Source: Duganella sp. OV510 (GTDB taxonomy: Bacteria; Pseudomonadota; Gammaproteobacteria; Burkholderiales; Burkholderiaceae_D). Taken from it: DNA of 64,000 nt. Where the stretch lies: contig NZ_FNEQ01000001.1 of NCBI RefSeq assembly GCF_900100205.1, forward strand, positions 930,001 to 994,000. Reading direction: 5' to 3'. The stretch's first letter is position 1. Every line of letters begins with the position of its first letter. Below the pieces are notes generated by a model, which did no database searches, was not told the origin of the DNA, and saw only the letters and a program-made list of their open reading frames with translations. Made by a program: the position numbers and the translations under genes. Below, in pieces: positions 28,311 to 36,687 of the stretch.

Positions 28311-30002
28311 ATGGAGGCGCAGGTGAAAGATATCGAGCAAGTGATGGAACAACCAGAACAACTGGAACATGCAGCGCAAAACGCTCCCGCCAACCCTTCG
28401 CGCCGCCGCATCTTCCAGGCAGCCGGCGCCGCCGGTCTGGCAACCACGCTGCCGGTACTGAGCGAAGCCGCCCCGGCCAAAGCCGCCGCCAAAGGCTCGC
28501 TCGATGACAAGCTGAAGGCCAATATCAAGAACGTGGTGGTGATCTATTTGGAGAACCGCAGCTTCAACAACCTGTTCGCCAATTTCCCTGGCACCGCCCA
28601 GCCTCTGTCCGCCGTGCCGGCTACCGCCTCCGCGCAGCGTGACCGCGATGGTTCGGTGCTGCCGTCGCTGCCAAAAGTCTGGGGCGGCATGGTGCCGAAT
28701 ACCCAGGACATCGGTGGCAAAAAATACGCCATCAAGGAAGACGACATCAAGGGTCTGCCGAACGGTCCTTTCAAACTGGTCGACACCGAAGGCAAGCCGC
28801 TGCCGGAAGCCGTCATCACGCGTGACCTGTGGCACCTGTTCTACCAAAACCAGATGCAGATCAACGGCGGCAAGAACGACGGCTTCGCTGCCTGGGGCAA
28901 CACCGGCGGCATGGTGATGGGCTACTACAGCGAGACCGATAAAAACCTCGGCCTGTGGAAGATCGCCGAACAGTACACGCTGTGCGACAACTTCTTCATG
29001 GCGGCTTTTGGCGGCTCCTACCTGAACCACCAGTTCCTGATTACCGGCCGCGTGCCGGAATACTTCAACGCCAAGGACACCGCGACCAAGAAGAAGATCG
29101 CGGTGCTGGACGATGGCCCGACTGGCTATCGCCTCTCCGTCACCCAGGATTCGCCGGCATCGGCGATGGACGGCCATCCGCACTTCGTCAACAACGGCGC
29201 CATCACGCCGGACGGCTACGCGGTCAACACCATGGCGCCGCCGTACCAGCCTAGCTACATCCGCCCGGCCTACGACGGCGATCCGCTGCACGCGGATCCG
29301 AAAGACGCCAGCACCCTGCCGCCGCAAACCTATGACACCATCGGCGATCTGCTGTCGCGCAAGAAGATCAGCTGGGCGTGGTATGGCGGCGCGTGGCAGG
29401 CGGCGCTGGATGCACGTGGCGGCGGCGAGAAGCCGAACTTCCAGTACCACCACCAGCCGTTCAACTACTTCAAGCAGTTCGCGCCGGGCACCAAAGAGCG
29501 CGAGGAATACCTGCGCGACGGCGGCCTGGGCGACAGCCCGATCTCCAACAAATTCATCGCCGACGCGGTGGCAGGCAAGCTGCCGGCCGTGACCTTCTAC
29601 AAGCCGCAGGGTAATCTGAACCTGCACGCCGGCTACTCGGACATCGAGTCCGGCGATGCCCACATCACCAATATAATCGAGCACCTGAAGAAGTCACCGC
29701 AGTTCAAGAACATGCTGGTGGTGATTACCTTCGATGAAAACGGCGGCTGGTGGGATCACGTGGCGCCGCCAAAAGGCGACCGCTGGGGGCCGGGTTCGCG
29801 CATCCCTGCCATCGTCATTTCGCCATTCGCGAAAAAAGGCCATGTGGACCACACCTTCTACGACACCACGTCGATCATGCGCTTCATCACCCGCCTGCAC
29901 GGCCTGCCCTTGCTGGAAGGCCTGAAGACGCGCAACGAAGCCTTTGCCGCCCGCCACGCCACGCCGCCGGGCGACCTGACGGGGGCCCTGAGCTTCCGTT
30001 GA
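28311..30002 (+). CDS. Tat-exported phospholipase C / AcpA-type acid phosphatase
   Basis: The 563-residue protein carries a twin-arginine type N-terminus (PSRRRIFQAAGAAGLATTLP, about residues 28-47). The mature part opens with NVVVIYLENRSFNNLFANFP, the metal-binding start of the phosphoesterase family that includes phospholipase C and Francisella AcpA. VVITFDENGGWWDHVAPP near residue 475 supplies further metal ligands. It should hydrolyse phosphate esters, possibly phospholipids, outside the cytoplasm. The first 27 residues before the Arg motif are unusually long and acidic; a later start is not obvious. A terminator follows at 30049. Confidence 0.88.
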   Translation: MEAQVKDIEQVMEQPEQLEHAAQNAPANPSRRRIFQAAGAAGLATTLPVLSEAAPAKAAAKGSLDDKLKANIKNVVVIYLENRSFNNLFANFPGTAQPLSAVPATASAQRDRDGSVLPSLPKVWGGMVPNTQDIGGKKYAIKEDDIKGLPNGPFKLVDTEGKPLPEAVITRDLWHLFYQNQMQINGGKNDGFAAWGNTGGMVMGYYSETDKNLGLWKIAEQYTLCDNFFMAAFGGSYLNHQFLITGRVPEYFNAKDTATKKKIAVLDDGPTGYRLSVTQDSPASAMDGHPHFVNNGAITPDGYAVNTMAPPYQPSYIRPAYDGDPLHADPKDASTLPPQTYDTIGDLLSRKKISWAWYGGAWQAALDARGGGEKPNFQYHHQPFNYFKQFAPGTKEREEYLRDGGLGDSPISNKFIADAVAGKLPAVTFYKPQGNLNLHAGYSDIESGDAHITNIIEHLKKSPQFKNMLVVITFDENGGWWDHVAPPKGDRWGPGSRIPAIVISPFAKKGHVDHTFYDTTSIMRFITRLHGLPLLEGLKTRNEAFAARHATPPGDLTGALSFR

Positions 30003-30048
30003 GTTTGCGCTTTGTGTTACACTCCACGCCTTAAGTAATCGCTAACGG

Positions 30049-30082
30049 AGCCCGACTGATGCAGCCGGGCTTTTGTTTTTTT
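30049..30082 (+). terminator. rho-independent terminator after the phosphoesterase gene
   Basis: AGCCCG (30049-30054) pairs with CGGGCT (30066-30071), and the stem is followed by TTTTGTTTTTTT. It ends the phosphoesterase transcript just before the next small gene. Confidence 0.8.
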
Positions 30083-30086
30083 CCAG

Positions 30087-30311
30087 ATGAGAGATAAAAA
30101 AGATAACGCGACGTTCGACCTGCCCGGTTTTTTGCCCGCCGTGCCGCTCGAACCAGAGGCCAAGCGCGCGCCGCCGCCGCGCCCCCGCCGCGCCGCGCTG
30201 AAGCAAGAGCAGCTGGAACTGCTGGAGCCGACCGATACCTCGGGTCTGCCTGTCTGGGTACGCGACGAAAATCTCGACCTCACCGGTTTGCCGGTATGGA
30301 AGCGTGACTGA
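30087..30311 (+). CDS. small hypothetical protein (74 aa)
   Basis: A 74-residue, Pro-, Arg- and Leu-rich protein that ends with two similar segments, SGLPVWVRDENLDL and TGLPVWKRD, suggesting a short duplicated motif. No signal peptide or membrane segment. The start lies only a few bases after the T-run of the preceding terminator, which leaves little room for its own promoter, so expression may depend on read-through. Function unknown; confidence moderate because composition fits the genome and the motif duplication is not random-looking. Confidence 0.55.
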   Translation: MRDKKDNATFDLPGFLPAVPLEPEAKRAPPPRPRRAALKQEQLELLEPTDTSGLPVWVRDENLDLTGLPVWKRD

Positions 30312-30410
30312 TACGGCACAGCCGCAGCACACTTCACAAACACCTCCCGCACAGTCAGCGCGACGCCTGTTAGACTGTGTTCACATCCTTTTAGAACAGG
30401 GTCCGCCATC

Positions 30411-31820
30411 ATGACTTCCACCTCCTTCGCCAGCCTGCCGCTGAATCCCGCCTTCCTGGATAACCTCGACTCGCTCGGCTACAAGGAGATGACGACCATC
30501 CAGGCGCAAAGCCTGCCGTCGGTGCTGGAAGGCCGCGACCTGATCGCCCAGGCCAAGACCGGCAGCGGCAAAACCGCCGCCTTCGGCATCGGCATCCTGG
30601 CCAAGCTGAATCCGGCCTGGTTCGCAGTACAGGCGCTGGTGCTGTGCCCTACCCGCGAGCTGGCCGACCAGGTGGCCGGCGAGCTGCGCCGCCTGGCCCG
30701 CTCGACCGGCAACGTCAAGGTGCTGGTGCTGACCGGTGGCTCGCCGATGCGCCCGCAGATCGCCTCGCTGGAGCATGGCGCCCACATCGTGGTCGGCACG
30801 CCGGGCCGCGTCCGCGACCACCTGGGCCGCGAAACGCTGGACCTGTCCAAGGTCGGCACGCTGGTGCTGGACGAAGCCGACCGCATGACCGACATGGGCT
30901 TCTACGACGAAATCGCCGGCATTGTCAGCGCCTGCCCGAAACGCCGCCAGACTTTGCTGTTCTCGGCCACCTACCCGGACGATATCCGCCGCGCCACCGA
31001 TGACTTCCTGGTTGATCCGGTTGAAGTCACCGTCGAGGCGCAGCACGACAACAGCCAGATCGAGCAGCTGTTCTTCGAGATCGGTTTCGATAACCGCAAC
31101 GAAGCAGTGGCGCGCCTGCTGGGCCACTACAAGCCGGTGTCGGCGATCGCCTTCTGCAACACCAAGGTGCAATGCCGCGAGCTGGTCGAGCATCTGCAAT
31201 CGAAGGGTTTTTCCGCACTGACGCTGTACGGCGAGCTGGAACAACGTGAACGCGACGAGATCCTGATCCTGTTTGCCAACCGTAGCTGCTCTGTACTGGT
31301 GGCCACCGACGTTGCCGCGCGCGGCCTGGACATCCCCAACCTGGAAGCGGTCATCAACGTTGATGTGTCCAAGGACACCGAGGTGCACATCCACCGCGTC
31401 GGCCGTACCGGCCGTGGCGGCGAGCAAGGCCTGGCGCTGTCGCTGTGTGCGCCGAACGAGAAGAAGTGGGTCAAGCTGATCGAGGAATACCAGGGCCAGC
31501 CGGTCAACTGGTTCGACCTCGACAGCCTCGATGACAACGAGTACGGCGTCGATCCGGCACCGATGATGACGCTGGTAATCTCCGGCGGCAAGAAGGACAA
31601 GCTGCGCCCAGGCGACGTGCTGGGCGCGCTGACCGGCGATGCAGGTCTGAGCAAGGAACAAGTCGGCAAGATCAACGTGACCGAGTTCCAGACCTACGTC
31701 GCCATCGACCGCCGCGTCGCCTACGACGCCTTCGCGCGCCTCAACAAAGGCAACCCGCTGGGCGGCGACTTCGGCGCCATCAAAGGCCGCAACTTCAAGA
31801 TGCGCTTTATCGACGCCTGA
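30411..31820 (+). CDS. dbpA: ATP-dependent RNA helicase DbpA
   Basis: The 469-residue protein has the DEAD-box motifs in order: Q motif (TTIQAQSLP), motif I AKTGSGKTAAFG, TPGR, DEAD (VLDEADRM), SAT (FSATYP), and motif VI HRVGRTGRGG. The C-terminal 75 residues (LRPGDVLGALTG to NFKMRFIDA) form the DbpA RNA-binding domain that recognises hairpin 92 of 23S rRNA. Its role is in 50S ribosomal subunit assembly. It is convergent with the MFS gene, only 5 bp apart. Confidence 0.95.
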   Translation: MTSTSFASLPLNPAFLDNLDSLGYKEMTTIQAQSLPSVLEGRDLIAQAKTGSGKTAAFGIGILAKLNPAWFAVQALVLCPTRELADQVAGELRRLARSTGNVKVLVLTGGSPMRPQIASLEHGAHIVVGTPGRVRDHLGRETLDLSKVGTLVLDEADRMTDMGFYDEIAGIVSACPKRRQTLLFSATYPDDIRRATDDFLVDPVEVTVEAQHDNSQIEQLFFEIGFDNRNEAVARLLGHYKPVSAIAFCNTKVQCRELVEHLQSKGFSALTLYGELEQRERDEILILFANRSCSVLVATDVAARGLDIPNLEAVINVDVSKDTEVHIHRVGRTGRGGEQGLALSLCAPNEKKWVKLIEEYQGQPVNWFDLDSLDDNEYGVDPAPMMTLVISGGKKDKLRPGDVLGALTGDAGLSKEQVGKINVTEFQTYVAIDRRVAYDAFARLNKGNPLGGDFGAIKGRNFKMRFIDA

Positions 31821-31825
31821 GCTGT

Positions 31826-33022
31826 TTAACGGTGCTTCGGCTGCTCGATGTGTGGCAGCAGCACCGTCAGGATGCCCAGCAGCGGCAGGTAGGAGCACAG
31901 CTGGTACACATAGGCGATGCCTTTGATGTCGGCGATATGGCCCATCGCTGCGGCGCCGATGCCGCTGACGCCGAACATCAGGCCGAAGAAGATACCCGCC
32001 ACCATGCCGACCTTGCCCGGCATGAGTTCCTGCGCAAACACCACAATCGCGGAGAAGGCGGACGAGATCACAAAGCCGATCACCACCGACAGCAGCGCAG
32101 TCCAGAACAAGCCGACATACGGCAGCGCCAGCGTGAACGGCGCCGCGCCGAGGATCGAGATCCAGATCACGCGCTTGCGGCCTATGCGGTCGCCAATCGG
32201 GCCGCCCATGAAAGTGCCCGCTGCCACAGCGGCAAGGAACAGGAACAGATACATCTGGGCGTTCGCCACCGACACGCCGAATTTATCGATCAGGTAGAAG
32301 GTGTAGTAGCTGGTCAGGCTGGACATGTAGATGTACTTGGAGAAGACCAGCAGCGCCAGCACCGTCATGGCGCCATACACCTGTGCCTTCGGCAGCGGCG
32401 ACACCGCAGCGGCGGCAGCCTTCTTCGGCTGCGCCAGATGGTGGCTGTGCCAGCGGCTGACGTACACCAGGACCACGATCGCGGCCAGCACCAGCAGCGC
32501 GAACCAGGCGATATTGCCCTGGCCACGGCCGATGATCACCGCCGCCGCCAGCACAGGTCCCAGCGCAGAACCGGCATTGCCGCCCACCTGGAACAGCGAC
32601 TGCGCAAAGCCGAAGCGGCCACCGGACGCGGCGCGCGCCACGCGCGAGGCTTCAGGGTGGAAGGTCGACGAGCCAACGCCAATCAGCGCCGCCGACACCA
32701 GCAGCGCCGGGAAAGTCGAGGCAAACGACATCATCAACACGCCGACCAGCGTGGCCACCATCCCCATCGGCAGCAGGAAAGGCATCGGGCGCTTGTCGGT
32801 GTAGTGGCCGATCCATGGTTGCAGCAGCGAGGCGGTGCACTGGAAAGTCAGCGTAATCAGGCCGACCTGCGTGAAGCTCAGGCCAAATTCCGATTTCAGC
32901 ATCGGGTAGATCGATGGCAGCATGGCCTGGGTGAGATCGTTCAGCAGGTGGACCAGTGCAACCGCACCGAGTATCTGCATGACCGTGTCGCCGTGTGGAC
33001 GGCTGATGGCAGCGGTAGTCAT
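31826..33022 (-). CDS. fsr: fosmidomycin-resistance-type MFS transporter
   Basis: The 398-residue, 12-helix protein matches the Fsr branch of the MFS: HLLNDLTQAMLPSIYPMLK near the N-terminus, TDKRPMPFLLPMGM in the loop after helix 2, GVGSSTFHPEASRVAR in the first half, and QVGGNAGSALGPVLAA. E. coli Fsr exports fosmidomycin; the natural substrate is unclear. It is inner-membrane. It is divergent from an AraC-type regulator (start 33106) that likely controls it. The symbol is by family resemblance. Confidence 0.85.
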   Translation of the reverse strand: MTTAAISRPHGDTVMQILGAVALVHLLNDLTQAMLPSIYPMLKSEFGLSFTQVGLITLTFQCTASLLQPWIGHYTDKRPMPFLLPMGMVATLVGVLMMSFASTFPALLVSAALIGVGSSTFHPEASRVARAASGGRFGFAQSLFQVGGNAGSALGPVLAAAVIIGRGQGNIAWFALLVLAAIVVLVYVSRWHSHHLAQPKKAAAAAVSPLPKAQVYGAMTVLALLVFSKYIYMSSLTSYYTFYLIDKFGVSVANAQMYLFLFLAAVAAGTFMGGPIGDRIGRKRVIWISILGAAPFTLALPYVGLFWTALLSVVIGFVISSAFSAIVVFAQELMPGKVGMVAGIFFGLMFGVSGIGAAAMGHIADIKGIAYVYQLCSYLPLLGILTVLLPHIEQPKHR

Positions 33023-33105
33023 ATGTAAAGCCTTTATTGTTGGACGTTTAAGTGTAATATGGTCGAGAAAGCCTGATATTCCAATTTTCGTCGAATAAGT
33101 GACAG

Positions 33106-33915
33106 ATGCCTGATACCGCCCGCAGCACCGATCATCGTGACTATCAGCGCGTGCCGCGTGTAGTCACCGCCATTTCGCGCGATGTGGAGCACGGTGTCTC
33201 CGGCACGCCGCACCATCACGAGCGCGCGCAGCTGCTGTATGCCACCCACGGCATGATGCGCGTGCTGACCGATGCCGGCATGTGGGTACTGCCGCCGCGC
33301 CGCGCGCTGTGGATACCGCCGGGCGTGATGCATCACTGGACAGCCACCAGCAAGGTGACCATGCGCTCGATCTACGTCGAGCCGAAGACCGCTGCCGCCT
33401 ATGGCGATACCTGCCGCGTGATCGAAGTCAGTCCGCTGCTGCGCGAACTCATACTGGCGCTGCTGGAGGAACCGATCGAATATCCGCTGCCGGGGCGCGG
33501 CGAGCATCTGGCGATGCTGATCCTGTCCGAACTGAAGGCGGCGGAAACGGTGCCGATAGCCATCCCCTGGCCGCGCGACCGGCGCCTGCTGGCGGTATGC
33601 TCGGCCATCATGGCCGATCCGGGCAGCGGCCGGAATATCGAACAGTGGGCGGATGAGGTGGGCGCCAGCGCGCGCACGCTGATCCGCCTATTCCCGAAGG
33701 AGACCGGGCTGCATTACCGCCAGTGGGTGCAGCAGGTGCATCTGGCCGAGGCGTTCGGCCGGCTGGCGCAGGGACAAAGCGTGGGCGAGATCGCGGCGGC
33801 GCTGGGTTACGCCAGTCCGAGCGCATTCAGCGCCATGTTCCGCCGCATCCTCGGCAAGACGCCGCAGCACTACCTGACGGAATGGCGCCAGCCGCTCACG
33901 CAGCATCCAGCGTAA
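33106..33915 (+). CDS. AraC-family transcriptional regulator
   Basis: The 269-residue protein has an N-terminal cupin (HHERAQLLYATHGMMRVLT, IPPGVMHHW) and a C-terminal AraC helix-turn-helix pair with SVGEIAAALGYASPSAFSAM. It is similar in domain order and wording to the regulator at 2999. The neighbour across 83 bp is the fsr-like transporter, the probable target. The 3' end overlaps the histidine kinase gene by 20 bp, convergently. Confidence 0.9.
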   Translation: MPDTARSTDHRDYQRVPRVVTAISRDVEHGVSGTPHHHERAQLLYATHGMMRVLTDAGMWVLPPRRALWIPPGVMHHWTATSKVTMRSIYVEPKTAAAYGDTCRVIEVSPLLRELILALLEEPIEYPLPGRGEHLAMLILSELKAAETVPIAIPWPRDRRLLAVCSAIMADPGSGRNIEQWADEVGASARTLIRLFPKETGLHYRQWVQQVHLAEAFGRLAQGQSVGEIAAALGYASPSAFSAMFRRILGKTPQHYLTEWRQPLTQHPA

Positions 33916-35359
33916 AGCGGAACACCGCGCCGAGACCCGGCTCGCTGACCAATTCGATTTTGCTGTGATGCAGTTGCAGGATGCGGTTGACCGTCAACAG
34001 CCCAAGGCCGCCGACACGGTACTCGCCTTGCAGCGCCACCGGGCGACGGAACAGGTTCTCGCGCATGGCGGCCGGCACGCCTGGCCCGGTGTCTTCCACG
34101 GTGACGGTGACTTTGCCGCTGGCCGCTGGCGCCACGGTGATTTCGACCTCGCCGCCGGCCGGTGTGTGGCGGATGGCGTTGTCGAACAGATTGGTCAGCA
34201 CACGCTCCATCATGCCCAGGTCCGCGCGCACCATCGGCGCCGGATGCGGCAGCGTCGCCATCAGGCGCACCTGGCGTTCGGCGGCTTGCAGCTCGAATTT
34301 CTGGAATACGTCCTGGATCAGGTCGGACAGCGAGAACGGCTCCAGCTCCGGCTGCACCGAGCCGTGTTCCAGGCGCGCCAGCTCAAAAAGCGCTTGCGCC
34401 AGCCGCCCTACTTTCTGGCTCTGCGCCAGCGCGATGCCGAGGTAGTGCTGGCGCTCGGCGGCCGTCAGCGTTTCATCCTTCAGCGACAGCGTTTCGAGGT
34501 AGCCGTGCAGCGAGCCCAGTGGCGTGCGCAGGTCGTGGGAGATATTGGCCACCACTTCGCGCCGCTCATGATCCAGCTGGCGCATGGTGGTCCATTGGTC
34601 GTTGATGCGCGATGCCATGTCGCCAAAAGCGTGTTCCAGCACGGCGATTTCATCGCGCGGGCTTGCCGCGACTGGCGCCGGCAGCACCAGCTGATCGGCT
34701 TTGGTGTCCAGCTGGCGCATGGTGGTGGTCAGGCGGCGCAGCGGCCGCGTAATCAGGCGGAAGGCAATCAGGCCGGCGATCAGCACCAGTCCCGCCACCA
34801 CCACCATCGACCACAAGGTGGTGCGCAGCACCGAGCTGGCGGTGGCGCGGGCGGCCAGGCGGTCGTGCTCTTCGCTTTGCAGGATCACGTAGATGTAGCC
34901 GACCTTCTTCTCGCCGGCGCGCAGGATGGCGGCGCTGAACACCTTGCGGCCCTTGTCGCTGCGTGGATCGTCGCCCTGTATCGGCAATGGCTCGTTGGCC
35001 AGCAGGCGGCGGATCGGATCGAGGCTGACATGGTCGCGTTTCAGGCTGCCGTCCGGCGCGGCGTGACCGACGACGCGGCCATCCATATCGAGCAGGTAGA
35101 CCTCGACGCTGGGATTCACGTCCATCAGGCGGCTGAACAGGCGGCGCACCATGGCGGGGCCGAGCGCTTGCGCATCCTCGGCATGCATCAGCTGCGCATC
35201 CAGTGCGATGCTGCGCGCCAGTCCGCGCGACAGGCCCTGCACCACTTCCTTTTCGTGCATGATGTTGGCGCGGATCTGCAGCCACGCCGACGCGCCGCAG
35301 CAAGCCAGCAGCAGGATCGAGAATACCAGCGACAGGCGCTGTGACAGTGTCAGTTTCAT
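33896..35359 (-). CDS. sensor histidine kinase of a two-component system
   Basis: From the ATG at 35359 the protein has 487 residues. Two membrane helices (about 8-28, LVFSILLLACCGASAWLQI, and about 160-185, VVVAGLVLIAGLIAFRLI) flank a periplasmic sensor of about 130 residues. HAMP, then the phospho-acceptor box NISHDLRTPLGSLHG, the N-box NLFDNAIRHTPAGGE and G-boxes DTGPGVP follow. The start overlaps the stop of the response regulator gene by 4 bp. Placement beside msrB-dipZ-msrA suggests it senses envelope oxidation; this is inference. Confidence 0.92.
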   Translation of the reverse strand: MKLTLSQRLSLVFSILLLACCGASAWLQIRANIMHEKEVVQGLSRGLARSIALDAQLMHAEDAQALGPAMVRRLFSRLMDVNPSVEVYLLDMDGRVVGHAAPDGSLKRDHVSLDPIRRLLANEPLPIQGDDPRSDKGRKVFSAAILRAGEKKVGYIYVILQSEEHDRLAARATASSVLRTTLWSMVVVAGLVLIAGLIAFRLITRPLRRLTTTMRQLDTKADQLVLPAPVAASPRDEIAVLEHAFGDMASRINDQWTTMRQLDHERREVVANISHDLRTPLGSLHGYLETLSLKDETLTAAERQHYLGIALAQSQKVGRLAQALFELARLEHGSVQPELEPFSLSDLIQDVFQKFELQAAERQVRLMATLPHPAPMVRADLGMMERVLTNLFDNAIRHTPAGGEVEITVAPAASGKVTVTVEDTGPGVPAAMRENLFRRPVALQGEYRVGGLGLLTVNRILQLHHSKIELVSEPGLGAVFRFTLDAA

Positions 35360-36072
35360 GCGGCCCCGCTGGCGTACCGGTAGCCCTTGCCCCACACGGT
35401 GAGGATGCGTTTAGGGTCGGCGGGATCGGTTTCGATCTTGGCGCGCAGGCGGTTGATGTGGGTGTTGACCGTGTGCTCGTAGCCGTCATGCTGATAGCCC
35501 CACACCAGGTTCAGCAGGTCCAGGCGCGAGAATACTTTTTCGGGCTGCTTGATGAAGAAGTACAGCAGATCGAATTCACGCGGCGTCAGGTCCAGCGCGG
35601 CGCCGTTCAAATGTGCCTGGCGTGTGATCGGATCGACGCGCACGCCGTCCAGTTCCAGCGCCCCGCCCTCGTTGCGCTGGTTGCGCGACATGGCATCGGC
35701 GCGGCGCAACAGCGCTTTCACGCGTGCGACCAGTTCCAGCACGGAGAATGGCTTGGGCAGGTAATCGTCCGCGCCCAGTTCCAGGCCGAGGATGCGGTGC
35801 ACTTCGCTGGAACGTGCGCTGGTGATGATGATGGGCGTGTAGGTGGTCATGGCGCGCGCCTGGCGGCAGATTTCCAGGCCGTCAACGCCAGGCAGCATGA
35901 TGTCGAGGATCAGCGCATCCCAGCCGCCGGTGCGTACCTGGGCCAGTCCCTGCGTGCCGTCGGCACAATGGGTGACCTGGTATCCCTCATCCTGGAGGTG
36001 CAAGCGCAACAGGTCTGCGATATGAATGTCGTCTTCGACGATGAGTACACGTTTGTTGTCCATGGCCGTCAT
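35356..36072 (-). CDS. OmpR-family response regulator
   Basis: The 238-residue protein has a receiver domain (VLIVEDD, phospho-acceptor Asp57 in ALILDIMLPG counted from the first Met, then Lys in LPKPF) and a C-terminal winged helix (LTPREFDLLYFFIK, HTVNTHINRLRAKIE, VWGKGYRY). It is coupled to the downstream sensor kinase and divergent from msrB, with 114 bp between. That gap contains a short direct repeat GTTTA-A-GTTTA at 36109-36119, which could be part of a binding site. The alternative start is three residues later. Confidence 0.94.
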   Translation of the reverse strand: MTAMDNKRVLIVEDDIHIADLLRLHLQDEGYQVTHCADGTQGLAQVRTGGWDALILDIMLPGVDGLEICRQARAMTTYTPIIITSARSSEVHRILGLELGADDYLPKPFSVLELVARVKALLRRADAMSRNQRNEGGALELDGVRVDPITRQAHLNGAALDLTPREFDLLYFFIKQPEKVFSRLDLLNLVWGYQHDGYEHTVNTHINRLRAKIETDPADPKRILTVWGKGYRYASGAA

Positions 36073-36186
36073 TGTGCCGCAATACGTACTACGAAAGTAT
36101 CACAATTAGTTTAAGTTTACGTGAGGATTTTGTCAGCATTGCGGGCGCAGAATGGCTCCATCGTTATTCCACTTACGGAGGACACC

Positions 36187-36672
36187 ATGACATCGAGACG
36201 TTCTTTCATCCTGACCAGCGGCGCCGCCCTGCTGGCCGGCATTGCCTACCGCAGCACCATCGCCGCTCCGGCCGCCGCCTGGGAAGTCACCCGCACCGAC
36301 GCCGAATGGCGTGCGCTGCTGACGCCCGCCCAGTACGAAGTGCTGCGCAAGCACGGCACCGAGCGCCCGTTCAGCAGCCCGCTCTACAAGGAGCACCGCG
36401 CCGGCAAGTTCCTGTGTGCCGGTTGTCAGAATCCGCTGTTCTCGTCGAAGAACAAATTCGATAGTGGCACCGGCTGGCCCAGCTTCTGGAAGCCGCTGGA
36501 GCGTGGCGTGAACACCAGCCGCACCACGTCGCTGGGCATGTATGGCGTGGAGGTGGTGTGCCGCCGCTGCGGCAGCCATCTGGGCGATGTGTTTGACGAT
36601 GGCCCGGAGCCAACCGGCCTGCGCTACTGCATCGACGGTGTGGCGCTGAATTTCGTCGCTGGCGAAGCCTGA
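36187..36672 (+). CDS. msrB: exported peptide-methionine (R)-S-oxide reductase MsrB
   Basis: From the ATG at 36187, after ACGGAGGAC, the product has 161 residues. It opens with a Tat-type signal (TSRRSFILTSGAALLAGIAY). The MsrB domain shows zinc-binding CAGC and CRRCGSHLGD, SGTGWPSFW, and catalytic Cys148 in RYCIDG. It reduces R-methionine sulfoxide in proteins, here on the periplasmic side. It is first in the operon msrB-dipZ-msrA, 15 bp before dipZ. The divergent two-component system is a likely regulator. Confidence 0.94.
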   Translation: MTSRRSFILTSGAALLAGIAYRSTIAAPAAAWEVTRTDAEWRALLTPAQYEVLRKHGTERPFSSPLYKEHRAGKFLCAGCQNPLFSSKNKFDSGTGWPSFWKPLERGVNTSRTTSLGMYGVEVVCRRCGSHLGDVFDDGPEPTGLRYCIDGVALNFVAGEA

Positions 36673-36687
36673 TCGGAGGACCACATC

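Noticed and set aside
31832-33028. 398-residue plus-strand reading opposite the fsr-like gene
   Set aside because: It is His/Arg/Gln-rich and motif-free, whereas the minus-strand product shows MFS helices and signature loops.
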